Assembly (NCBI GenBank): GCA_030549335.1
Contig: CM060195.1
Coordinates: 44,212,991 to 44,276,990, forward strand
Length of the DNA stretch: 64,000 bases
Reading direction: 5' to 3'
Source: Pontederia crassipes
Taxonomy: Eukaryota > Streptophyta > Magnoliopsida > Commelinales > Pontederiaceae
Both the position numbers and the translations under genes were made by a program. Shown here one piece after another: positions 1 through 12,811 of this stretch. Every line of letters begins with the position of its first letter. The first letter of the stretch is position 1. The notes under the pieces are model-generated. The model saw nothing but the letters and a program-made list of their open reading frames with translations, made no database searches and was not told where the DNA came from.

Positions 1-3000
1 GCTCAACTAGTGGGGGAGAAAGAGAGGAGAAGGGAGGAAGAAAACAAACGGGAAGAATATAAATAGAAAAAAAATAAATAGAAGAAGAACAATGGAAAAA
101 AGATAAAAGTGAAGAATCGAAGGGTATCAGTCAATCCCTCTCTCGTTATTTTTTTATTCCCTAGACTGAGCTTTCGGGGGATTTTTCAAGATTTAAAAAA
201 AAAAATCACTTATTTTTTCCCTACCTGAATTATTTATGCCGAGTCAACTTGATTAATTAGATCTTTTTTTTAGTTTAAGTTTTTATTAATTACACGCGTA
301 ATCTAAATTGATTTATTATAAAACCACGCCTTTTTTTCTCTTTGTGCGTTTTTTCCCCGAATTAGGGTGGGTGGTTTGGAGCTAACGGGACGTGTACCAC
401 TCGTACTTGACGAGGTAAGTTAAGCTTTCCGTTTCCGCGTCGCATTCGACGGCTCTGCGTCGGCCGCGCGGCCGTCCACGTCTCGCCGCGGCACTCGGAT
501 CGAGCCATCTCGACCGTCCATCAAACGCGGTCCAAAACTGAACGCCACAAAGGTGGGTGGGGCCCACGTTATTCATTCCTCAAATGGTACCGTCACATAA
601 CCGACTGGTTAATCAATGTTGGTCCACGAGGACATTAAATATTAAATAAAATAAATATGATGTTTTTATTTTTTATATTTTTTGAAATGGTCACATCTTT
701 TAAATTTTGAATATGCTAAAAAAACGTGTTTTTATATTTCGTAAGAAAATGTTTTAAAATAATTACGTAGGATATCGTCGTTTTTAAATAATTCGATGAT
801 GCTAAACTTAAATATAAAATATAGTATGATAAGAATTTAATACGAAAAAGATATATTAAAAATTTAAAAGATAAAGATTTACTCAAGATCTCTTTTATTC
901 CCATCTCACTCTTTTGCCGACATATCACCAACGCGTCAATCTAGTACAGACTGGACCCATCTGATTACTTGTTTTAATTTCTTCACCTTCAAGCCCATAT
1001 ATATATAATTATAAAATAGTGATACAAAGTTCTTTAATCTTTTTTTTATAGATTTCTTTCCATAATCAAAATAAGCTTTTGCAGTTTGCTCGTATAAAGA
1101 AAATAAATTTCTCATACAAAGAAAATAAAAGTAATTAATTAATTATGTGTGGAAGTTAGCCGTACGTAACGTATAAAAAAAACAGAGATTAATGGAATGC
1201 AACATGATGTAACGTTTTAATTTAGGCCGTCCATTTCTACTTCTACGATTCAAATGATACACTCTGCATTCACACTCTCTCGCTTGACCTCCTCTCCTCA
1301 CAGCCGTCGGCACCCTAATTTTTCTCTCATAACTTTAGCATTTAGATTTTATTATAAGCTTTATTTAGCCATTCATTGTTTAAAATTTAAATTCTAACCC
1401 CACACAGTAATTAAATAAGATAAGATCATTCAATGTTGATTCAACAATTTTAATGCGTGTGATTAAATATTAAATCACAAGCTTAATATTAATTTACTTT
1501 ATCACATATAAATATATATATTGTTTTAAACTTATATAGACTAGACTTTGATTGATTTTTTATAACAAAAAATGCTAAACATTTAATAATAAAATATTAA
1601 TCTTCTAGTATTTTTAAAGTGTAATACGTCATCCACAAATTAACATTTATTTTTCTCATAAAATATAATAATAATTTGTGACTAATTTAAAAATTGATAA
1701 CATTTTATGCAAAAAAAGTTTAAGTTAGATGTGAGATCAAACAAAACTTAAAACCTCTTTATTCAATTGACTTTTTTTAACACTTAATTACGCTAACTTA
1801 TGAGATAACTGTAGGGGTGTAAGAAAAATTCAACCGAATCGAAAAATCCATTTGATCCGAAAAAATTATTCGAAAAGTTAAGAATTAGATGTCTGAATAT
1901 GATTTAGGATAATTTTTAAATAGAGCAAAATCAACCCGCTTAAATTAGGGCCCCACCCGAAATAATCGTAAAGCCTCTTTGATTTGTTAATTTCTATTTA
2001 TATAATTAATTTATATATAATTAATTTATATGTAATTAATTATTCCATTACTAGTGTAATAATTTTTTATATAGCTTAATATATTCTTATCATATTATGA
2101 AACTCTAATTTAATAATTCTAACACTATATCCTATATTTATTTAGTTATAAAATTAAATAAGTTAATATTAATTTTAATTTATTATATATTTATTGATAA
2201 TATTATTTATTAAAATAGGTGCTTAAAAAATTATCCAAAAAAATTGATCCATTAGAAGATGATTTTTCCTTTTTCTAAATAGTTTTAGGATGATGTTGTG
2301 ATATAAAATACTAATTCAAAAAATAATGAATAATTTTTTTAGACCGAAAAATTGTTAGATAATTGGAAGAAAAATATCGTTATACCTTTGATTTTTCTCC
2401 TTATATGGCTTCCCAATTATATCTATTGTGACAAATATGTGCCTATTTAGCAACAAGGATTGGCTATCTTAGCCTACCGATATGATTACAAAGAACAACT
2501 ATTCACTTTTATCGATTTAATAGAGGATTGAAATAAAATGACAAAATCTAATCGCCGCCGTTGAAAGTAAGAAAGAAAAACAAAAACCAATTTAGGACAT
2601 AAAATAATAAACTGAATTAGTGGGAATCTGAGCCTCTAAAGTCTAAATGCCGTAACTAAAAAACAAAGGTGCCAACATTTTTTTTATTAATTTAAACCAT
2701 CAAGGTTCGATTTTTACCAACCGCTCAAATAATAAAACTCATACCAAAAGCATGTTCTCCAATTCACCCTTCACGTGTCAAAAGATGGAATTTATCTGAA
2801 GCAACTCAATTATATCATGTCAGATCTCGTTGTTATTCGTCTCTATAAATTTATCTGAAGCAAAAGCATGTTCTCCAATTCACCCTTCACGTGTCAAAAG
2901 ATGGAATTTATCTGAAGCAACTCAATTATATCATGTCAGATCTCGTTGTTATTCGTCTCTATAAATTTATATTTTTGTGATGCTAAATATATTATTAATT

Positions 3001-4160
3001 AATATATGTTTAGTACTCCTTTGGAATTCCAAATTGATCCAAATTTACTACTGTTTGACAGTTAACACACACAATATATATATTTAAAATACGTACAATA
3101 GAAATTACAAACAAATAATATCTATAAAAATATTTAAAATTTAAAATACAATAGAAACAATGCGTATTTAAACGTTACAACATTCATTTTAAAAGAAGTA
3201 CTTATATATTTAAATATGATAAAAAAATAATATAATTTGGGGATGGAATTGGAGGGTCCCCACTCAAATGCTCCCTACGAAAAAAAAAATTCAGACTCCA
3301 ATAGTCACGTTAATGAACAATTTAATCGAATTAATTAAGCTAATTTATGAATAATACCTTTAGTAATGTTTAACGGGTAACATCATTTTATAACATGTTT
3401 AATGTATATGGAGGATTGGTTTAATGTATTATTTTCTAAAGGCTCATCTAAAAGGTTTCTAAATATCGAGGATTGGTTGTTCAAAAGAATATTGATCAAA
3501 TGAAATATTTGACGGCACAGTTTGAATTAGTAAGAAAAAGACGTATTGATAATTATAATTATTATTATATTATATATTGCTTGTTTTATTATCATATAAA
3601 CTAAATGGCGTTTTTGCATCACCTGACTAAAGGGTTTTGTTGCATCAAACAATTAAAGCTGCTCTGGGCATAAATGTGGGGGAAGAAACGACTTTATAAA
3701 AGATAAAAAAGGAGAACAAATGAGAATTAGTTGGTGGTACAGCAACATAACATAAATCTCTCTTACTCAATTTGAAAGTTGAACTAAAAGATGGGTAACT
3801 ACTTATGGATATAATTTTTTTTTTGTAAAAAAACAAATATTTAATCGAATGGTTCATATCTATCCAAAATTTCTTTAGGAAGTACAAATATATAAACAAC
3901 AAAACATGAGCCCGTTCCTGCAATCACATCCCACTTATCCATATAAAAATACAAAAAATAGAGTTGTCAACATCTACTTTTTACGAGTCATAAAGAAAAT
4001 GTTTTCTAATTTTACTAACTCAAATAAAACCCAAAGATAAAAAAAAAGCAAAACAAAAAATCGATAATAAATTCTAGTGCTAATACTCAGAGAGCCGAGG
4101 GCTTTTCTGACAAATCTGCAACCGAAAAATTCCAAAATTACGAAACAATCTGGACTACCT
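1..4160. other. AT-rich intergenic region, no supported gene
   Basis: Long AT-rich tracts with stops in every frame. The first 70 bases are purine-rich on the + strand (CT-rich on the minus strand), and bases 370-560 form a GC-rich island with many CG dinucleotides. Together these could be the leader and promoter of a gene transcribed leftwards off the window, but no coding exon can be shown. Bases 1812-1960 resemble the degenerate GGGTGT-type repeats common in plant intergenic DNA. The only clear structure is the tandem duplication listed separately. Confidence 0.5.
2745..2970. repeat. Perfect tandem duplication, 116-bp unit
   Basis: Bases 2745-2854 recur without mismatch at 2861-2970, an offset of 116 bp. 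Each copy contains a CACGTG hexamer (inside TTCACGTGTC). Perfect identity in otherwise drifting AT-rich DNA indicates a recent duplication or an assembly duplication. Confidence 0.95.
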
Positions 4161-4169
4161 TTCACCTCC

Positions 4170-4178
4170 TTATATTTA
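4170..4178 (+). promoter_or_regulatory. Candidate TATA box of the NCL gene
   Basis: TTATATTTA lies about 70 bp upstream of the NCL start codon and is followed by CT-rich DNA typical of a plant 5' leader. The spacing would give a leader of roughly 40 nt. Supported only by motif and position. Confidence 0.4.
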
Positions 4179-4243
4179 GCTCACTCCCTCGTTTCCTCTT
4201 CCGCTCGGATCCGCCTCTTCTCCTCCTCTTCCGCTCCATCGCC

Positions 4244-7200
4244 ATGGCGCCAACTGGCCGCCTCCTCCTCCTGTCCCTCTCCGCCTTCCTCCTCCTCCTC
4301 TCATGCGCCCACGGACGCTTCATCACGTTGCCGGAATCCGCCGATGTTTCCCTGTCCGATGGCCTTCCCGCGGACGGCGCCTCGGCTTCCTCCAACCCAC
4401 TCCGACTTCTCATCCGGCCACGGACCTCTCGCTTTTTCGCCGCGGAGGAGTCCTGTGAGGAGACCTACGGCTTTCTTCCCTGCACTACCACCGTGCTCGG
4501 CAACCTCTTCCTCGTTATTGGCTACGGATTCCTCATGTTCAAGGCCGCCACCTACTTATCCTCCGGCAGCGAGCTGCTGCTCGAAATATTGGGCCCAGGC
4601 ATCGTGGGGGGTCTTTTCCTCCCAATCCTCGGCGCCCTTCCGGACGCCATGCTCATCCTTGGTATGGAAAGGCTAAACTCTGTTCTCGCTTGTGTTCCTA
4701 AATAGTTCGATCTGTGATCTTTTGTTTCAACCTCTCGTGTGAATTACGATGTTGTTTTTATTACCATGCTATACAACGCGTCTCCGAGAGCTCTGGAATA
4801 GGAACTAAGATTCTTCCACTTGGAAGGTGTACTTGTTATTATTGCTGTGATGAAAACAAGCTTGGATGGTTTTTATGGTTCAAACAAGATTGGATTTTTG
4901 GTTGATCTGGTAGAGTGCATAAGTTTCCTGATGCGGTAGCAAGCGTCAAAAACCGATTGACCAAGTTAATTCTTCACTTGCTTTATGTTTGATCGGTCAG
5001 ATCCAAGAAACAGTTGATTACAGACAAAACAAGGTTTATCCAGGATCTTTCCGGTGGTATGATGTTGTCATTATCATACCCTATGATCATGATTTACCTG
5101 GTCCATGCAACTAAGCATCAAGAAGATTCAGAAAACTTGCGATACAAATGAAAAAATTCTTGTGCATTAACGAGGGCATTCAATGTGCCCCAAGTCTGAT
5201 ATGATAAATCTTTTTGGGATCCAGGTTCATATACTCTTCCCTGTTAGTATAATAAGAATGACATTCAAGATTGTTAGCTATGTATGCATGTCAGAACAAG
5301 CAACTAATATTCTATACATCTTGCTATGAACATTTGTATTTTTTCTTCTAAAAAAAACATATGTATTCTCATCTGATAATGGATCGGACATCTTTGCAGT
5401 GTCAGGTCTTTCCGGGAGTAAGGAGACTGCTCAAACTCAAGTCTTGATTGGAATGGGCTTACTTGCTGGATCAACTGTCATGCTTTTGACTGTTCTTTGG
5501 GGTTCTTGTATTGTTGTTGGCAAATGTGACCTCTCACATAACTCAATTTCAGTAGATGGACAAGATACAAAGGGTTTCAGTCTTTTTGGTATGGTTCTTG
5601 TATTGTTATTTATGATTTTCCAATGTGTGAGATCTTTGTTTCTTCGTCATGAAAGATACATATGTTTATAGTGATCAATACTAGATGTTCATAATATATA
5701 AATTACTCATGTATGTGGTCATAATTTTTTCCAGGAAATAGACTTTTTCTAACATACACAACAACTTTTTTTCTGAACTACTTTAATCTCTTTGGTTCCT
5801 GAGTTTCACCAAATGATTGTTTTATTTTGAGGGAAGTTTCACTGAATGATTTAATGAAAACAAAAACAAGAATTTGATAGTTGATACACTTGTCTTGAAC
5901 TTAGCATGACTCTGTTGCCTTGAAACATCCAAACAGCCTCTAAAAAACTTTTAATAATGGTGAGATTTAGCTATTAGTTGACTACAACTAAATGATTCTT
6001 AAAACAAAAGGCATGAAGATACCAACCAAGGTTTCCAATTGTTTTTTTTTTATCTAAGAGGTCTCCAACTTTTTAATTGTGGCATTGCTAATAGGACTAG
6101 TCTAGCTATTTTGATATTGTCAGACTGTCTTATGCATGGATGTCTTGACCTTTCGACATGCAAAAGTTTAGAATGTGAACTATGACTGATGTTAACTACT
6201 CTTAAGGTGGTTAAGCATCAGTATGAATTATGAACTTTGTAATCTGCTAAAATTATGATGATATTTGTAATATATGCTTGAAGGATCTGGAGTCTCAACT
6301 GATGTTTTTACAAGTTATGCCGCAAGAATCATGGCTATATCCATCCTTCCATTCGTTATTGTTCAAGTTCCAAAGATTTTCAAGTTTCCTTCTGGGCAAC
6401 GCTTAGCTGTCCTGGTGGCTCTCATTGTGGCAGTTGGGCTTGTACTCTCCTATTGCCTATATCAGGTATTTTATTTTCTTAATAATTTATTATATTTAGC
6501 ATCTTAATAATTTCTTGCTTCCACTATAAGTGTGTAACTAAGAAAATTCAGATCTAATGATTGATAGTTCAGGTCTATTTCTATCTTTGATTTGGCCAGA
6601 ACTTAAAAGCCTATGTATGTCTTATATTAGTTCTGTTGGAAATGATTCTGTCTGAAAAGTTAAATAGCTGTGTGATGGCTGTATCATTGCAGAAATATTT
6701 TTATCTTTTTTTTAGAACATTTTTCAATTTTGAGTACTAAATGTTAAGCCCTTAACAATTTCCAGTCATGCAAAGAGCTCCTTTGGAGGAACCCAACTCT
6801 TTTATTATAAGTTCAGTAATGCCCTCAAAAAAAAAGTTCAGTAACACATTGCATTCTAGGTTCGCTTTTTAAAGTGAAATCATGAATCCATGCTTTTAGA
6901 TAACAGAAACCTGAAGCTTATAGGATCAAAGTTGCAATGTAATACCACATCAACAATATTCTTTTATAAATTCAATAACTTCAAGGTTGAAATGGGGTTG
7001 ATGAGTAATGCAAATTTGATGAATCGAGATCCCTCATGCCAACTTTAATAGTCGGGTTTAGTAAAGAGAAAGACCGCCATTGCATAGGTAGGAAGAATGA
7101 TTCTCTTGCATGGAAAAAGGGGAACAATGAATCAGTGCAGAGGGTTTATCTTCCTAATTTTCATATTTCCAGTTGCAGCATTAGCCTCACTTTCTTACTC

Positions 7201-9040
7201 TGACTGAACAGGATGTATTAGTGATGCTGTAGTTTCTTCGCCACAATTTTATGATGTTTGTTTAAAAGAAAAGGGATTTACTGTTGTTGGGTTATGCCAG
7301 ATCTTTCAACCATGGATTCAGAGGAGAAGGTTGGCATATGCAAAACATAAACATGTAATATCTGGAATTCTCAGGCATGCTCAGATGACAGCACTTGGAC
7401 GGCTTATCAGAGATGATGGCACACCAAATGAGGAAATCCTAAAAAAGTTAGTCTTCCCCCTGAAATTTGCTCGTCTTAATAAATAATACTTTGTCCTGAA
7501 TAAAGGTTATACAGTTAGTTACATCGCAGGTTGTCTTAATAAATAATACGTTTTTTTTCTATTTTCTTGATCTTACAAGTTACATTGCAGGTTGTTTAAA
7601 AGGTTGGACCTGGACTCTAATGGGTTCCTATCACGTGCTGAGCTACGAGCATTTATCATAGGCATTCAAATTGAGGAATTTGATTTGGACCATGATGATG
7701 CTGTTGACAAAATAATGGATGAATTTGATACATCACGGAATGCTTCTATTGAAGAAGGCGAGTTTGTTGTTGGAATCTCAAAATGGATCACTGAGGCTAA
7801 GCATGCTGTTGGACACTCCGGTAACTACTCAAAAAAGTTTATGCATGACCTTCACAAGGTAAGTGGTTTTCAGTATTATGTGTTAAATATGATCGACTAC
7901 TGTTATTGGATGCATAACATATTTTCTTAAATGATACAGAAGACAAAAGATGAACACGATATGTTAATTGATAAGAGCGATGAGGTTGTAGAAAGTGTTG
8001 ATAATCCCACTTGGACCTCCTTCAAAGCAGTTCTGCTTTTGCTTCTTGGAACTATTATTGCAGCAGCTTTTGCTGACCCTCTTGTAGACGCTGTTGATAA
8101 TTTCTCAGTTGCTACAAAGATTCCTTCCTTTTTCATATCTTTCATTGCAATGCCACTGGCGACCAACTCCAGTGAAGCTGTCTCAGCCCTTATTTTTGCC
8201 AGTCGAAAGAAGCAAAGAACTTCATCTCTAACTTTCTCTGAGGTTTGCTTAAATAATGCACATTTTTTATACTTTTTTTTCAATTAAAAATTGCCGTTAG
8301 AACATTTGTCATGCAATCACATTTCTGTTTGCATCAAATAACCTCATGGTGGTATGTGATTTTAGTTGTATTTTTAATGTCTGACAAATAGGTTTAGTCT
8401 TAGATGGTCTTCAATCAGGAAAAATAGCATGCCTTGTCATCACCACACAAGTACCTTGAGTTATGTGACAATCAGTTGCACTTTCCTTGAAATATATGAC
8501 TATTAGTTTGTTGTTTCTTTTAGGTCATTTCATTAGATTACTGGTTAAAAGTACTTTCTCTAGGTTTCTGCTGTACATACATTTTTTATTCCATTTATTG
8601 CCACTTGGATATGGATAGACAGGAACAGGATGTGCTAGCTTTTGGTGTGTAACATTGAACAACATGATTTCTGTCATTATAGGATGTTAATCATTTAATA
8701 TTTTAGCTTCGGAGATGCTATTATGGTCTGTTCATCCACGAATTTGTTAGAGATTATTTTCTGAATTCCCATCTCATCCTCACTTCTGCAGATATATGGT
8801 GGGGTGACGATGAATAACACCCTCTGTTTGGCAGTCTTTTTATCTCTTGTTTACCTGAGGCACTTAACTTGGGATTTCTCGGCCGAGGTTCTGATTATTT
8901 TCATTGTGTGTGTGGCAATGGGCATCTTCACCAGCTTCCGAACAACTTTTCCACTATGGACTTGCTTTTACGCCTACCTGCTGTACCCGTTGTCTCTGAT
9001 TCTTGTCTATGTTCTTGATTTTGTCTTTGGATGGTCATAG
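4244..9040 (+). CDS. NCL: Sodium/calcium exchanger NCL with EF-hands, seven exons
   Basis: Predicted cation/Ca2+ antiporter of the plant NCL (EF-CAX) family, which moves Ca2+ against Na+ across a cell membrane. Exons: 4244-4661, 5400-5588, 6284-6465, 7301-7446, 7591-7858, 7940-8242 and 8792-9040. All junctions are GT..AG, phases match, and they join to 584 aa, the usual NCL length. The ATG is in good context (GCCATGG). The first ~24 residues form a signal peptide. A first exchanger repeat follows (around 'LPILGALPDAML'). Next are two EF-hand loops, 'DLDSNGFLSRAE' with acidic or polar residues at positions 1, 3, 5 and 12, and a second loop starting DTSRN that has Ala at the usual Gly. Last is the second exchanger repeat (around 'PLATNSSEAVSA'). 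It ends in FGWS, as I recall for NCL proteins. Calcium binding to the EF-hands is presumed to regulate transport. Membrane location cannot be read from sequence. Confidence 0.94.
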
Positions 9041-10039
9041 GCTTCAAAGCAGAGTCACTAAGATCGTGCTTGGAACTTCTGTTTAGCCGAAAGTATCCTA
9101 CGTGATAGTTTATAAGTTTTTTTCTCTCCGTGCTTTGTTATCAATATGGTTACGCAGTTCTCTTTGGTGTTGTCTTCGATGACCCGTATTATCTTTGCTC
9201 CAGTGCCTTTTGTAGTTGTAATTATGCTTGTGAACCAGATTTGAGTTCTTTTCAACTTTAGAACAATTTCCAAGTTTTGATGACCTGTGGTGCAGACATA
9301 TGATACTGATTATAACGGATCATATATGCATTCTGTTCACAGCATCTCCCTTTTTCTTTCAAATTTCAATGTATGCATGGTAGTGAAACTATACAGACGT
9401 TAGATTTAATTTAATAGAAGATGAAGGTTTATTCGTGATTGGCTGGTTCAAGTGGTAAACTTTCCGGTTATATGATCAAACTTTGAATTAATCACGAAAA
9501 AATATATTAGATGTATATTTTAAGTAGGCAAATGGAAATTATTAAAGCCATTTATCGCCAAATGCATTTATCACCAAATGATTTAGAGTCTTTGATTCAT
9601 AGATCATGAAATGGAACATCTAACTGGAAAATGAAATAGTTTCCAACAATGAGTTTTTAAAAAATATAGTAAATTAACTTTGAGGAAAAAAAGTAAAATC
9701 TTTTCTATCATTCTTTCCAATTTGGGGTTGACCTAAGCTGATTTTTATTTCGGTGGAACCAAAAATATTTTGCAGACCAACCAAGTATCATATCTCATTC
9801 TATTTTTTAAGTACCCACCCTACACTTGACTAATATGAGAATTGAGGTAAATAGTAAAATAATATTTTTAAAATCAAATTGGAGGGGCGCTGAGCCAAAT
9901 TTTGAGCTAGTAGTCATACCGCAAAATACTAATTGTCTCAACCAAACTTGATTCAAATGATATTTTTTAGCAAATCTCAAATTTGAGTTTTTATGTTATT
10001 CGCTTAGATTTATTTTTTTAGAATTTTTTTTTTGCTTTC
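9041..10039. other. NCL 3' untranslated region, then AT-rich intergenic DNA
   Basis: The first 250-300 bases after the NCL stop are T-rich and plausibly the 3' UTR; no unique poly(A) signal can be chosen. Bases 9437-9500 contain TGGTTCAAGTGG, which resembles a tRNA-type A box and may be a decayed SINE head. Nothing else is supported. Confidence 0.4.
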
Positions 10040-12037
10040 ATGTTAGCAAAAAGCAAGCGAAATGAGCTCTCTCTCCTTCCCTTCCCTCCCCTCTTCCCCT
10101 GACAAGTCTTCCCTTGAGGAAACAGATCTCCTGGACCGCAGTGTCAAGCGAGTGAGGGTCCCGTCTGGTAAAACGTCCATGGCTATCGATGGTTGGGACG
10201 GAAGAAAATCCTTTCGTGATACACTGCGCGCCCCCAATGGAGAGGAGACACCTACCCCTATGTTGCGGTGATGGAGGACGAGGACCTCTCTACTAGCATG
10301 GTTGATCTCTCCAACAGGCAGAAATAAAAATCCTTGTATCTGCTGAAGAGCTTGAGGTATGCAGTGCGGAATGGAAATCAGCCCTCATTGTCAAACTCCT
10401 GGGCAGGCAAATCAGTCCGGCCATTCTGTGCAGCCGCCTATTCAGCTCTGGGGATGCAAAGGAGATCTCTGCCTGATGGATCTTCATAATGGACTTTTCG
10501 TTGCTAGATTCGAAGATGCGGAAGATAGGGAGTGGGCGCTCGCTAGCGGACCATGGAACATCCTCGGCCACTATCTTTCCATCCGTTCATGGGTTGCCAA
10601 CTTTAATCCATGGGATGAAAGCATCACCAAGGTGGCAGCCTGGGTACACGTCCTCGAGCTCCCAGTCGAGCTGCACAACAGGATCATTCTCAGGCGAGTG
10701 GGTCATTGCATCACCAAGGTGGCAGCCTGGGCATGCGTCCTCGAGCTCCCAATCGAGCTGCACAACAGGATCATTCTCAGGCGAGTGGGTCATTGCATTG
10801 GCCGACTGCTCAAGGTTGATGGCACTGTCAGAGCTAGGGGTAACTTCACGCGCTTATGCGTTGAAATGAACACCTCAGATCCAATTGTGCCAGAGGTGGA
10901 AATCCTGGGACGCTGCTACTGTTAAATCGGCCTACCATGCACAGATGCTCCTCCATCTCAACACTGGAAACCAGATGTGGCAACTGAAATGGAAGTGGAG
11001 AGGCCCACAAAAAATCAGAACCTTCTTGTGGCTGGTTGGACGTGACTGGATCCTAACCAATGAGCAGCGTCGTTGCCGTGGCTTCACCTCCTGGGACTAC
11101 TGTGAGCGGTGCAACACTAGTGTGGAGACTCCGCTACACGCACTACGAGATTGTCATTGGATGGCACGACTCTGGAGAAGACTCATTCCCCGTGCCCTGG
11201 CACCTTGTTTCTTTAACTACTCCATAACTAACTGGATATCTTTTAACCTCCAGGTCAGATTCTCGGGAGAGGAAGGCATCGCCTGGCCACTTGTTTTCAT
11301 TGTTACATGCTGATCGCTCTAGATTTGGAGGAATAGGTACATCTTTGACCGGGTGATGCCACCTCCCCACCCTGCATCAGCCATCCTCCAACTTGCTACC
11401 CAGTTCAACCTCGCACATCAATTCCAGCTAGTGCATGCCCCAGCCCTCCCACCCCTTGGATGCCTCCCCCCCCCCTCCCCCCCCGACGGAGTGGCTCAAG
11501 TGCAATGTGGATGGTGCGGCTGCATCCTCCGGACTCCGCAGCAGTTGCGGAGGGCTCATTCGCGATCACACAGGATAATGGATACGTGGCTTCATGTCTT
11601 CCATCGGACTTGGTACTGCTATTGTGGCCGAACTCCGCGGATTGCTCATGGGACTTCAGGTGCTCTAGGACTTTGGTGCCAGGCATGCTTACATAGAGTC
11701 CGACTCACTTTGTGCCGTGCAACTCTCACTCAACTGCACTTTTGCGGCCCCTCACATCGCCGAGCTTGTGCAAAGCATTCATAGGTTGCTGATGCGCAAA
11801 TGGGACATCATCGTTTTCCACGCCAACCGGGAGGCAAACAGGGCGGCCGACTAGCTAGCAACAAAGGCGCTCGGTCTTCATTTCGGAGTACTGGATTTTC
11901 CTCCAGTATTGCTTGGGGGAACCTTGTTTGCTGACATTATCGGGGCTAAGATACCACACACCATGTCCTTTTAATTTTGCTATTTAAGTTCCTTGTATCT
12001 TCCCCGGCTTTGGCCTGGCTCCCACAGAAAAAAAAAG
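10040..12037 (+). mobile_element. Decayed, internally deleted L1-type LINE
   Basis: Remnant of a plant L1-like non-LTR retrotransposon read on the + strand. Bases about 10370-10910 encode a DUF4283-type ORF1 segment (motifs such as 'GLFVARFEDAEDREWAL' and 'GPWNILGHYLSIRSW'), with one frameshift near 10440. At about 10905-10920 this runs straight into a reverse-transcriptase zinc-binding region ('WQLKWKWRGPQKIRTFLWL', then Cys/His spacing in 'CERCNTSVETPLHALRDCHW'). A frameshifted RNase H-like segment follows at about 11490-11900. The endonuclease and reverse transcriptase that should lie between ORF1 and the zinc-binding part are absent. The element ends at a short A run at 12026-12037. No target-site duplication was found. 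It cannot encode an active protein. Confidence 0.82.
10621..10794 (+). repeat. In-frame 87-bp tandem duplication inside LINE ORF1
   Basis: Bases 10621-10707 are repeated at 10708-10794 with a few substitutions. The unit is 29 codons and keeps the frame, so a segment of the DUF4283-like region is encoded twice ('ELHNRIILRRVGHCI' in both copies). It is a local slippage or unequal-exchange duplication within the dead element. Confidence 0.92.
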
Positions 12038-12767
12038 AGATGCATGAAGTTGATACAAAAAAATAAAGCTAAAATATATTAAAAAAATCGTAAGTGTCAT
12101 TCATGAGATTAGAACTTATGCTTCCTTATTTTTAAGTAGAGGAATGAACTATTGAGTCACATTCTTATTTTCTACCTTTATTTTGAACATAAATAAATAA
12201 CCAAATACATGGTGATAGTATCTTTATTTTGAACATTTTTATTTTGAAAATAATCGTCGTTTGATATGAAGTAATGTAGATAAAGTGATAAACTACCAGT
12301 TATTTTATTTAAAACTTTTAAAGCCCATCATGTTATTTTGTTTGATTGTGATTGACCAGTCATTTTAATTACTATAATAATTTTAATTATTATCTCACTA
12401 ATAATTCAGATAGTAAATATGGAAGGTGATTTTTCATATTATCAATTATTCGGCATGCATTTTTTTTAAAAAAATTCCTTCAATTTTTTTATTTTAACAT
12501 TCTATTAGTAAATAAAAAATATGATTTGACTGCATCTTCTTTATTATTAAAAACCATTTACAAATAACTCTTAATTTTATCTTATTTTATTTGTATTTAT
12601 ACTTTTTTACTTTGTTTATTTATGATACTATACCATGAACATGTAAAATAACTTTCAGATGTATTCTAATAATTTGATTCTCTAATTATTTCAACCATTA
12701 TTTATATTATCAATACACTATAATATGATATTATCGATATTTTAATAATGATAATCTATTTAAGTAG

Positions 12768-12811
<44 letters not shown>

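Noticed and set aside
4077..4676. Open frame of about 200 codons on the + strand overlapping NCL exon 1
   Set aside because: It is the wrong frame of a GC-rich coding exon; the in-frame NCL protein explains the region.
9437..9500. Possible tRNA gene or SINE head (TGGTTCAAGTGG)
   Set aside because: No matching B box at proper spacing and no cloverleaf could be drawn.
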